Source of the DNA: an uncultured Collinsella sp.
GTDB lineage: Bacteria > Actinomycetota > Coriobacteriia > Coriobacteriales > Coriobacteriaceae
DNA: 10,194 nt
Assembly (NCBI GenBank): GCA_900547505.1
Contig: URGY01000055.1
Coordinates: 1-10,194 of the forward strand
Direction: 5' to 3'
Shown: positions 1 through 5,657 of the stretch, in pieces
Numbering within the stretch: the first letter of the stretch is position 1
How the letters are laid out: each line of letters starts with the position of its first letter
The notes under the pieces: generated by a model
The model's input: only the letters and a program-made list of their open reading frames with translations
Database searches by the model: none
What the model was told of the DNA's origin: nothing
Program-made: the position numbers and the translations under genes

Positions 1-49
1 ATCTACACAAGGCTATTCGTCGGCAGCGTCAGATGTGTATAAGAGACAG
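1..49 (+). other. Illumina Nextera i5 adapter (assembly artefact)
   Basis: The first 49 bases are not bacterial. They match the end of the Illumina P5 primer (ATCTACAC), an 8-base index (AAGGCTAT), the Nextera read-1 tail TCGTCGGCAGCGTC and the 19-bp transposon mosaic end AGATGTGTATAAGAGACAG. Genomic sequence starts at base 50. Reading through this segment yields the artefactual peptide start MYKRQ on the plus strand and matching tails on the minus strand. Confidence 0.98.
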
Positions 50-609
50 TTTCTTGGGAGCGCCTGGAGGGTGCCGAGAACTCGCTCACACGTATCGCCG
101 GTACGGTCGAGAACCTGCGCTGGGCCGCGAACCATGCGACGGCCGATGCCGATGAGGCAGCATCTGAGGCGTTTGCCGCCAAGGCCGCCGAGACCCGTGC
201 CGCCTTTAAGGAGTGCATGGACGACGACTTTAACACCGCCGGTGCCATGGGTGCCGTCTTTGGCTTTGTCACCGAGTGCAACCAGTATCTGGAGCAGGCG
301 GGCGATGCTGCCGACAAGGCCGCAGTCCTGACTGCCGCCGATACGCTGACCGAGCTGCTCGATACGTTTGGCGTCGAGCTGCCCGAGCCCAAGGTCGAGC
401 TGCCGCTGGGCCTGCTGGGCGTTGCCGCCGGCCTGGTTGCCTACACGGGTGACGACGTGGACGAGGCAGCTGCCAAGATTCTTGAGGCCCGCGCCGAGGC
501 CCGTGCCGCCAAGAACTGGGATCTGGCAGACGCCATCCGCGATCAGCTCAAGGACCTCGGGCTGACGATCGAGGATACGGCCGCCGGCACCCGTATTAAG
601 ACTCTCTAA
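50..609 (+). CDS. cysS: Cysteine--tRNA ligase, C-terminal part (5' truncated by contig end)
   Basis: This is the last 185 codons of cysteinyl-tRNA synthetase, the class I enzyme that charges tRNA-Cys with cysteine in the cytoplasm. The frame is open from the adapter junction and ends at TAA 607-609. The visible part begins after the Rossmann catalytic fold, so the HIGH and KMSKS motifs lie off the contig. What remains is the helical anticodon-binding region: a helix ending in CMDDDFNTAGAMGAVFGF (the family's DDDFNT motif that opens the DALR_2 domain), then the typical tail ARAAKNWDLADAIRDQLKDL and the near-terminal EDTAAGTRIK. Full-length family members have about 460-490 residues, so roughly 280 are missing. 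The apparent loss is caused by the contig edge, not by mutation. Its neighbour rlmB is the usual partner of cysS in Gram-positive bacteria. Confidence 0.95.
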
Positions 610-613
610 TCCC

Positions 614-719
614 TGCGGGTTTCCCAAGCACCCGACCTTGCCGTTCAAACCGTCGCTCGCGTACTCAAGTACGCGTCGCTCCTCTTTCACGGCAATCTCG
701 GGCACTTGGAAAACCCGTA
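614..719. repeat. 106-bp imperfect palindrome between cysS and rlmB
   Basis: Arms 614-644 and 689-719 (31 bp each) are reverse complements apart from a handful of mismatches, some of them G-U compatible. The interior holds a second hairpin, CGCGTAC (658-664) with GTACGCG (669-675) around a TCAA loop. There is no T-tract after it and a normal terminator follows separately, so it is not simply the cysS terminator. It looks like a dispersed extragenic palindromic element, which is inference because only one copy is in the window. Confidence 0.6.
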
Positions 720-720
720 C

Positions 721-760
721 CGACCGCCCGAATTAATATTCATGGGCGGTCGTTTATTTT
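721..760 (+). terminator. Rho-independent terminator after cysS
   Basis: CGACCGCCC (721-729) pairs with GGGCGGTCG (744-752) as a perfect 9-bp stem around a 14-base loop, followed directly by TTTATTTTG. It ends the cysS transcript 36 bases before the rlmB start, so rlmB needs read-through or its own promoter; I see no convincing promoter in the gap. Confidence 0.85.
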
Positions 761-795
761 GTTTCGTTTGATAGTTGTATTTAGGAGGTCGCTTT

Positions 796-1710
796 ATGGC
801 CGACAATCGCAAGCGCGCGTCTCGTGGCGGCAAGCAGGCCGCTTCTGGCTCGCGTCCGATTCGCCGTAACGACCGCGCTGCCGCTTCCAAGGGCCAGCGC
901 GATCGCACCCAGGCCGCACGTCCTCAGCGCGATCGCAACCGCGACAACGTTCAGGTCCCCAAGGGCGAGTTTATCGAAGGTCGTCGTGCAGCCGCCGAGG
1001 CGCTGCGCACTGGTTTTCCCATCAAGTGCGCGCTCATTGCCGAGGGCGGGGAGCGCGATGCCGCCTTGTCGCGCCTAGTCGACGACCTCAATGCCGCGGG
1101 TGTCCGCATTAAGTATGTGCCGCGCGCGCAGCTCGACGCGCTGTCGAGCCATGGCGCCCACCAGGGCATCGCGCTCGAGGTTGGCAACTTCCCCTATGCC
1201 GATGTCGCCGATATTCTCGACCGCGCAGGCGAGGGCCCGGCACTTGTCGTGGTGCTCGACCACGTGACTGACGACGGCAACTTTGGCGCCATCGTGCGCT
1301 CCGCCGAGGTTGTGGGCGCGGCCGGCGTCATCATCGCCAACAAGCGTGCCGCCGGCGTGACCGTGGGCAGCTACAAGACTTCAGCCGGCGCCGTCATGCA
1401 TCTGCCTATCGCGCAGGTGCCCAACATCGCCCGTGCGCTCGATGACCTCAAGGCCGCTGGCTTTTGGGTGGGCGGTGCCTCTGAGCACGCCGAAGGCAGT
1501 TGCTGGGATGCTCCCTTCGAGGGTCGCGTGGCGCTCGTCATGGGCTCCGAGGGCGACGGCATCTCGCGTCTAGTGCTCGAGAAATGCGACTTTTTGACCA
1601 AGCTTCCCCAGCGCGGCATGACCGAGAGCCTCAATGTTGCCCAGGCGACTACGGCCCTCTGCTTTGAGTGGCTGCGCCGCAACGCCGGCGAGCTCATGGG
1701 GGAGGAGTAG
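796..1710 (+). CDS. rlmB: TrmH/SpoU-family 23S rRNA (guanosine-2'-O-)-methyltransferase, RlmB-like
   Basis: A 304-residue SPOUT methyltransferase that uses S-adenosylmethionine to methylate a ribose 2'-OH of rRNA, in RlmB at G2251 of the 23S peptidyl-transferase loop. Residues 1-56 are a low-complexity Arg/Lys/Ala-rich tail. Residues 58 to about 140 form the L30e-like SpoU substrate-binding domain (EFIEGRRAAAEAL to HQGIALEV). The knotted catalytic domain shows motif 1 NFGAIVRSA (162-170, with Arg168), motif 2 GSEGDGI (250-256) and motif 3 ESLNVAQA (277-284). The start ATG at 796 is chosen because AGGAGG lies at 783-788; an upstream in-frame TTG at 775 precedes that site. The stop is 3 nt before the NYN nuclease gene, so the two are probably translated together. 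The basic tail is longer than in E. coli RlmB. A TrmH paralogue with another rRNA target cannot be excluded. Confidence 0.92.
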   Translation: MADNRKRASRGGKQAASGSRPIRRNDRAAASKGQRDRTQAARPQRDRNRDNVQVPKGEFIEGRRAAAEALRTGFPIKCALIAEGGERDAALSRLVDDLNAAGVRIKYVPRAQLDALSSHGAHQGIALEVGNFPYADVADILDRAGEGPALVVVLDHVTDDGNFGAIVRSAEVVGAAGVIIANKRAAGVTVGSYKTSAGAVMHLPIAQVPNIARALDDLKAAGFWVGGASEHAEGSCWDAPFEGRVALVMGSEGDGISRLVLEKCDFLTKLPQRGMTESLNVAQATTALCFEWLRRNAGELMGEE

Positions 1711-1713
1711 CGC

Positions 1714-2391
1714 ATGTCCAAGAAGAACCGTGCCAAGTCCAAGGCCAAGCGCTTTGGCGAGGGCTCGGCCAAGCCGATTGTTTCGGCCGCGACCTACGGC
1801 GTGGGCGGCAATGCGTTTGCGCAGGCTATCGCCGACCCAGTCTCGACGGTGCACTCCAACAAGCCCGAGCTGCTGGTGGTCGACGGTTACAACGTGATCC
1901 ACTGCACGCCGCGCTACGAAAAGCTCGTCTACGACCATTCCGACGATCCGTATTCCAGCGACGTTCACGATATGGCGCGCACCGCTCTCATCAACGACGT
2001 TGCCGCGTTTGCCCAGGGCCGCTACGAGGCCGTGATCGTGTTCGACGGCGCGGGCAATATCTCCAACGAGCGCCCCAACCTGCCGGCCCGCGGCGTGCGC
2101 ATCGAGTTTTCGCCGACGGGCGTCTCTGCCGATACCGTGGTGCAGAAGCTCTGCATCGAGGCACGTGAGGAAGGCCGCGCGTGCTCCGTGGTATCGAGCG
2201 ACGGCACGATCCAGGCCGTCGTCATGGGTAAGGGCGTCACGCGCATCTCGAGCCGTATGCTGGTGGACGAGATCAAACAGATCGATAACGACGTTCACGA
2301 GGCAGAGGAAGCTCCGCAGATCAAGATGACTCTGGGCAGTCGCCTGAGCCCCGAGGCCTTGGCCAAGCTCAAGGCCCTGCGCGGGAGGTAG
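1714..2391 (+). CDS. NYN-domain ribonuclease of the YacP/Rae1 family
   Basis: A 225-residue protein. After a basic N-terminus of about 45 residues (MSKKNRAKSKAKRFGEG) comes a YacP-like NYN (PIN-fold) nuclease domain. Acidic residues expected to bind metal are visible at LVVDGYNVIH (Asp57), VIVFDGAG (Asp111), SADTVV (Asp140) and VSSDGT (Asp163), in the usual family order. In Bacillus subtilis the homologue Rae1 (YacP) cleaves mRNA in the ribosomal A site; the same role here is inference from family and position. GGAGGAG at 1701-1707 gives good spacing to ATG 1714, and the gene starts 3 nt after the rlmB stop. The order cysS-rlmB-yacP matches Firmicutes, but mrnC is absent before rlmB, and the sigH that often follows yacP is replaced by the accessory region. 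No T-tract terminator follows directly. Confidence 0.88.
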   Translation: MSKKNRAKSKAKRFGEGSAKPIVSAATYGVGGNAFAQAIADPVSTVHSNKPELLVVDGYNVIHCTPRYEKLVYDHSDDPYSSDVHDMARTALINDVAAFAQGRYEAVIVFDGAGNISNERPNLPARGVRIEFSPTGVSADTVVQKLCIEAREEGRACSVVSSDGTIQAVVMGKGVTRISSRMLVDEIKQIDNDVHEAEEAPQIKMTLGSRLSPEALAKLKALRGR

Positions 2392-2431
2392 GAAACCTTC
2401 TATGGGGAGCTGCTTTCTCGATTGACCAACT

Positions 2432-2467
2432 AACTAGTTTGTAATCAATGGGTTGCGGCTTGGCATC
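2432..2467 (+). pseudogene. Relic of a tRNA-Thr anticodon arm
   Basis: Bases 2432-2456 align without gaps to 2640-2664 of the intact tRNA-Thr(TGT) located 208 bp downstream, with 22 of 25 identical including the whole TTTGTAATCA loop and the GGGTTGC of the variable region. Similarity fades over the next 11 bases and is absent upstream. No acceptor or D arm is present, so it cannot be a working tRNA. It may be a recombination scar or a broken tRNA copy. Confidence 0.55.
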
Positions 2468-2523
2468 GTCAAAACGAATAGTTTTTGGTTTTGGCGAACG
2501 GATAAAACTATTCGTTCTGACGA
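2466..2523. repeat. Hairpin with 20-bp arms downstream of the yacP-like gene
   Basis: Arms 2466-2485 and 2504-2523 are reverse complements with one mismatch (CGTCAAAACGAATAGTTTT against AAAACTATTCGTTCTGACG), around an 18-base loop. The stem is AT-rich in its inner half and no T-run follows on either strand, so a classical terminator is doubtful. It lies directly after the tRNA relic and may be a small mobile hairpin or a structure that ends the rlmB-yacP transcript. Confidence 0.6.
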
Positions 2524-2556
2524 AGGGTTTTGAGATGTGGTCGGTCAAAGGGTCTG

Positions 2557-2585
2557 TTGCACCCCGTCCGCAATTCCTTTATTCT
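2557..2585 (+). promoter_or_regulatory. Candidate promoter of tRNA-Thr(TGT)
   Basis: TTGCAC (2557-2562) and TATTCT (2580-2585) are 17 bp apart and resemble -35 and -10 boxes of a vegetative sigma factor. A start near 2592 would give a leader of about 24 bases before the tRNA at 2616. Confidence 0.5.
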
Positions 2586-2615
2586 TAACTGGCTTCGCGC
2601 GAAAGCGCCAAGTGT

Positions 2616-2690
2616 GCCAGTGTGGCGCAACGGTAGCGCAACTGATTTGTAATCAGTGGGTTGCAGGTTCGATTCCTGTCACTGGCTCCA
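2616..2690 (+). tRNA. tRNA-Thr (anticodon TGT)
   Basis: A 75-base cloverleaf. Acceptor GCCAGTG (2616-2622) pairs with CACTGGC (2680-2686); the D stem is GCGC/GCGC; anticodon stem ACTGA/TCAGT encloses loop TTTGTAA, giving anticodon TGT for ACA codons; the T stem GCAGG/CCTGT encloses TTCGATT. Discriminator T2687 and the CCA end are encoded. It stands alone, with its own candidate promoter and terminator, at the upstream edge of the DUF262 region, which suggests it is or was an integration target. Confidence 0.95.
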
Positions 2691-2704
2691 TGAGTTTTCG
2701 CAGG

Positions 2705-2737
2705 TCGGGGGCCGTATGGCTCCCGATTTTGCATTTT
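2705..2737 (+). terminator. Rho-independent terminator of tRNA-Thr(TGT)
   Basis: TCGGGGGCC (2705-2713) pairs with GGCTCCCGA (2718-2726), 9 bp with one G-T, around a GTAT loop. TTTTGCATTTT follows. It lies 14 bases beyond the tRNA CCA end. Confidence 0.8.
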
Positions 2738-2769
2738 CATGCAACAGCTCATGCAACAAACATGCAACA
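2738..2769 (+). repeat. Three direct copies of CATGCAACA
   Basis: CATGCAACA occurs at 2738-2746, 2750-2758 and 2761-2769, a 12- then 11-bp period close to one helical turn. They follow the tRNA-Thr terminator directly. Evenly phased short direct repeats beside a tRNA resemble integrase arm sites or protein-binding iterons. No integrase gene is in the window, so this is a suggestion only. Confidence 0.6.
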
Positions 2770-3009
2770 ATTAAATCGGAATTGCATTTATGTGTGTTTT
2801 GTGACCGATGTCCAATGTCCATAAATGCGTGCAACGAAGCAGGAAAAGCAAAGCTTACAGTTGCTGTCTCCATTAGAGTTTTGGGCTTTGTTTCTCCAAC
2901 TGGGATAGGGTGGAAAGTGACCAAGGTGCCGAGAGCTCCGATGCTGCCTCTCGAAAGATCGCGCGCCGTGCGCGGCGCTCTTTCCTGTAGCCCATGGGTA
3001 TTACTATAG
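2770..3009. other. Gene-free stretch before the DUF262 gene
   Basis: I see no credible gene here. Open frames on both strands are short, begin inside the tRNA or its terminator and resemble nothing I know. GAAAGA (2953-2958) and TCTTTC (2979-2984) enclose an inner GCGCC/GGCGC stem, giving one bulged hairpin without a T-tract. TATAGT (3005-3010) resembles a -10 box, but the matching -35 position is poor (TTCCTG). The stretch may be decayed mobile DNA. Confidence 0.4.
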
Positions 3010-3099
3010 TCTAGATTTAATTCGGCGCGAGAAATCAAGGGCGACAAGGATTTCCCGTCGTTTGTGAGCAAGGTGATTGAAAGGACTCATGATGATTAA
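3010..3099 (+). pseudogene. Possible remnant 3' end of a lost gene upstream of DUF262
   Basis: After an in-frame TAG at 3007-3009 the frame reads SRFNSAREIKGDKDFPSFVS and on to a stop at 3097-3099. The last part (EIKGDKDFPSFVSKVIERT) has the composition of a real protein, unlike the preceding spacer, and it overlaps the DUF262 start codons by 8-11 bases, a stop-start overlap typical of operon partners. There is no start codon with a ribosome site, so it would be a truncated leftover. I do not recognise the family; with about 29 codons this may be chance. Confidence 0.35.
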
Positions 3100-4942
3100 T
3101 AGCGTAGAGGACCCAACGGTTGCCAATATTCTGTCGACCGATATGCTAAAAATCTATGACATTCCTCGTTACCAGCGCGAATACACTTGGAATCAGCGCG
3201 ATTGGGCGAATCTCTATGACGATATCACCCAAAACGATGCCGGATACTTCCTGGGCTCGTTTATTGTCGTGAACGGGACTGTGAATTCCAAGATGGATAC
3301 CATTCACTATGAAGTCATCGATGGCCAGCAACGCCTGACGACGCTCAGCCTTCTCCTTGCTGCCATCTACGCTCGCGTTATGGAGCATAAGGATTCTATC
3401 GACGATGACCTGATGCTGGACGATGTCCGCCCTCTGCGCAATCGCCTTATCTTGAAATCCGACAAGTCGAGGACGCGCGTTATTCCTCAGGTTCAGAATC
3501 ATAACCTTGAGGATTACCGCTGGATCTTGAAGGAACATATCGGTTTAGACGTCGTTATGCAAAAGCCGAAGTTCCTCGGTCTGAGAAAGATGTCTAAGGC
3601 ATTCAACTATTTTTACGATCGATTGGGCGAGGAAGTTGAAGACGGGAGCGGGATCGAATGTGTTCATGCCCTGCTTGATATCTGCAAGCTGGTGTGCTCC
3701 GCAGTCGTGGTCCAGATTACCGTCGATAGCCATGCGGGCGCCTATACCCTGTTCGCGTCCCTTAACAACCGCGGTGTCCCCTTGAGCGCCGTTGACCTCA
3801 TCAAAAACATGCTTCTCGGCAAGGTTGCCGGGGTGGATGACGGACGGATCGACTATTACTTTGAACGCTGGCAGGAAGTGCTCCGCAATCTCGGCGATGA
3901 CTACAAGACGCAGGAGCGCTTCTTCCGCCAGAACTACGATGCCTTCCGCCGGGAGGTAAATAAGCCATTTATCGGCGAATCAGGTTCCCAACTCCCCCTC
4001 GGTTCCGTTGCCACACGTTCCAACCTTCTGAAAATCTACGAGAAGCGGATGGAAGCCGATGACGGCGCCCTTAAGGTGTTGGACGAGCTGACCGAGAATT
4101 CCGCACTCTACTCGAAGATCATTGGGCTCGATCAAGAGAGCCCGGATTCCGAGCTTTCGCATCAGCTTTTGGAGCTTTCGAGAGCGCAGGGCGTCGCATC
4201 TTACCTGATGCTGCTGTTCCTTTTCAAGAAGCAGGACCAGTTGGAGCTAAAAGATGAAACCCTCGCGCTTCTTGTTAAGCTCCTTGTCTGCTTCTTTGTC
4301 CGACGCAACCTTACCGATACGCCTCCCACGCGTGACCTGGAGAGGCTCTTCATCAGTATTTGCGAGAGCCTCGAAAGCGAGGGTCTCAAGGGCATTGCGG
4401 CCGCGGAATACATCAAGAAGCGCCTCGTCGACGTGTCTGCCAGTGACGCTTCCTTCAAAGAACGTCTTGAAGGGCCGATTTACGATGTCAATCCCGATAT
4501 GACGCGCTACATCCTGACCGTTATTGCATCACCGAGCGTTACGAAGGAGATGAAGCCACTTTGGGATCGATATGACTCCGGAAACTACGTTTGGACAATC
4601 GAGCACATCTTTCCCCAAGGTAAGAACATTCCCGACGAATGGGTGAAGATGGTTGCGGACGGCGACGTTTCCAGGGCGATTGAGGTGCAGGAGAAGCAGG
4701 TTCATACGCTTGGAAATCTGACTATCACCGGATATAACTCAAAGCTGAGCAACATGCCCTTTGTGACCAAGCGAGACCGCAAGGATGCGAACGGGGCGAA
4801 CGTCGGATACCGCAACGGGTTGAACCTGAACGACGAGTTGGTAAACACGGATACCTGGACCAGCGAGCAGATTCAGGAGCGCACAGACAAGCTCGTTGGA
4901 CTCACTTTGATAGCTTTTGACTTTGACGAGATTGAGTTCTAG
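3092..4942 (+). CDS. DUF262-DUF1524 protein (GmrSD-type, probable defence nuclease)
   Basis: A 616-residue protein. The N-terminal DUF262 (GmrS/ParB-like NTPase) domain shows IPRYQREYTW (24-33), YFLGS (52-56) and the signature DGQQR (77-81) followed by LTTLSLLLAAI. A helical middle follows. The C-terminal DUF1524 (GmrD, His-Me nuclease-like) domain shows EHIFPQ (504-509), LGNLT (540-544) and N-S-K-LSN (549-554), so the likely catalytic His505 and Asn residues are kept. Fused GmrSD proteins are type IV restriction enzymes that cut modified phage DNA using nucleotide hydrolysis; that role here is inference. GAAAGGA at 3079-3085 favours ATG 3092 over ATG 3089 and over an upstream TTG at 3077. 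It is alone on its strand, with a remnant frame before it and a hairpin array after it, and it looks more AT-rich than the flanking housekeeping genes, which fits horizontal gain. Confidence 0.88.
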   Translation: MINSVEDPTVANILSTDMLKIYDIPRYQREYTWNQRDWANLYDDITQNDAGYFLGSFIVVNGTVNSKMDTIHYEVIDGQQRLTTLSLLLAAIYARVMEHKDSIDDDLMLDDVRPLRNRLILKSDKSRTRVIPQVQNHNLEDYRWILKEHIGLDVVMQKPKFLGLRKMSKAFNYFYDRLGEEVEDGSGIECVHALLDICKLVCSAVVVQITVDSHAGAYTLFASLNNRGVPLSAVDLIKNMLLGKVAGVDDGRIDYYFERWQEVLRNLGDDYKTQERFFRQNYDAFRREVNKPFIGESGSQLPLGSVATRSNLLKIYEKRMEADDGALKVLDELTENSALYSKIIGLDQESPDSELSHQLLELSRAQGVASYLMLLFLFKKQDQLELKDETLALLVKLLVCFFVRRNLTDTPPTRDLERLFISICESLESEGLKGIAAAEYIKKRLVDVSASDASFKERLEGPIYDVNPDMTRYILTVIASPSVTKEMKPLWDRYDSGNYVWTIEHIFPQGKNIPDEWVKMVADGDVSRAIEVQEKQVHTLGNLTITGYNSKLSNMPFVTKRDRKDANGANVGYRNGLNLNDELVNTDTWTSEQIQERTDKLVGLTLIAFDFDEIEF

Positions 4943-4987
4943 TGACCGCCAGCCAATATCTTGGGGACATTCGGCCCAAACGATTCA

Positions 4988-5204
4988 ATCTCAATCTGTA
5001 ACATCTAGACCGATATTTCTCTTCAAGCTGTTACAGATTGAGATGTTAAGACGGGTTGGCGGGTAATATCTCTATCTGTAACACGAAGAGGCTGAAAACC
5101 TTTCTTACTGTTACAGAATGAGACGGAAGTCGGGGCTACTGCGTAGTATCTCAATCTGTAACAGATAGGGGAGAAAATGTTCTCTAAATGTTACAGATTG
5201 AGAC
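4988..5204. repeat. Array of three 57-bp inverted-repeat units at an exact 80-bp period
   Basis: The 15-mer ATCTCAATCTGTAAC occurs at 4988-5002, 5068-5082 (one change) and 5148-5162. Its reverse complement occurs at 5030-5044, 5110-5124 (two changes) and 5190-5204 (one change). Each unit is therefore arm-27 nt-arm, and units are separated by 23 nt (5045-5067 and 5125-5147). The spacers differ in sequence but not in length. The array lies 45 bp after the DUF262 stop and has no T-tracts, so it is not a set of terminators. It is not a standard CRISPR array because the repeats alternate in orientation. Its function is unknown. Confidence 0.9.
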
Positions 5205-5237
5205 ATAGGCCGGACCGGTCCAAGTCACCCTGGTCGA

Positions 5238-5348
5238 GCGAGGATTTCCGGACATACGAGCGCGGAAAATCTCCCGCCTAGTGAATGGGCGTGGATAATC
5301 TCCCACTTTGGGCTCGAAGCCACGCCAAAAGTGGGAGATTATCCACGC
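5238..5348. repeat. Second inverted-repeat family: degenerate pair plus perfect 21-bp hairpin
   Basis: A 21-bp arm at 5289-5309 is the exact reverse complement of 5328-5348, with an 18-base loop that contains its own GGCT-CGA-AGCC hairpin (5311-5321). The core GTGGATAATCTCCCAC (5291-5306) returns inverted at 5331-5346 and, in variant form GCGGAAAATCTCCCGC, at 5262-5277. The variant has a degenerate inverted partner at 5238-5250. GGCGTGG (5288-5294) can also pair with CCACGCC (5320-5326), so two exclusive folds exist. No T-tract follows. Confidence 0.75.
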
Positions 5349-5565
5349 TCGATTCTGTCTGGGAAGCTCGGTCTCGACCTATATATAGGTGCAAATGAGT
5401 CGTTATCGAAGTAATATTCTACAGGCTCACTCCACTACGCAAAAGTGTTCCCTCGGGAAATGTCACCGCTATATGCAAATTCACCGTCCTTCATATCCAA
5501 ACTCAGCAAAACCGCAGGTCAAAAGCATATAGATACGCCCGGCACCGTGTATCTAGAGGTTTTCG
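5349..5565. other. Gene-free stretch upstream of the tRNA-tuf promoter
   Basis: I see no gene here. A perfect 14-bp palindrome ACCTATATATAGGT lies at 5377-5390. A 68-codon open frame from 5445 runs through the promoter below, has no ribosome site and resembles no family. Confidence 0.5.
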
Positions 5566-5595
5566 TTGACAGCCCCCAAGGTGGCATCGTATTAT
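5566..5595 (+). promoter_or_regulatory. Promoter of the tRNA-Tyr-Thr-Met-tuf operon
   Basis: A perfect -35 TTGACA (5566-5571) and a -10 TATTAT (5590-5595) are 18 bp apart, about 60 bases before tRNA-Tyr. The 18 bases around the -35 box (GAGGTTTTCGTTGACAGC, 5556-5573) are repeated exactly before rpmG. The leader can form a small GGTCC/GGACC hairpin before the first tRNA. Confidence 0.85.
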
Positions 5596-5657
5596 CTTCT
5601 TCGTTCGCGGGGGCGGCGGTCCAAAAGACCAAAGGACCTGCGGATACTTGAACGATT

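Noticed and set aside
35..331. Plus-strand open frame starting MYKRQ
   Set aside because: Its start lies in the Nextera adapter and the rest is out of frame with cysS.
2679..3071. Minus-strand 130-codon open frame antisense to the tRNA-Thr end and the gap
   Set aside because: It overlaps the tRNA 3' end and terminator and shows no domain that I recognise. A decayed gene fragment is possible but not supported.
4988..5204. CRISPR array
   Set aside because: Repeats are only 15 bp and alternate in orientation, spacer lengths alternate 27 and 23, and no cas gene is present. Kept as an unclassified inverted-repeat array.
5445..5651. 68-codon open frame upstream of tRNA-Tyr
   Set aside because: It has a non-ATG start without a ribosome site and runs through the strong promoter and the tRNA leader.
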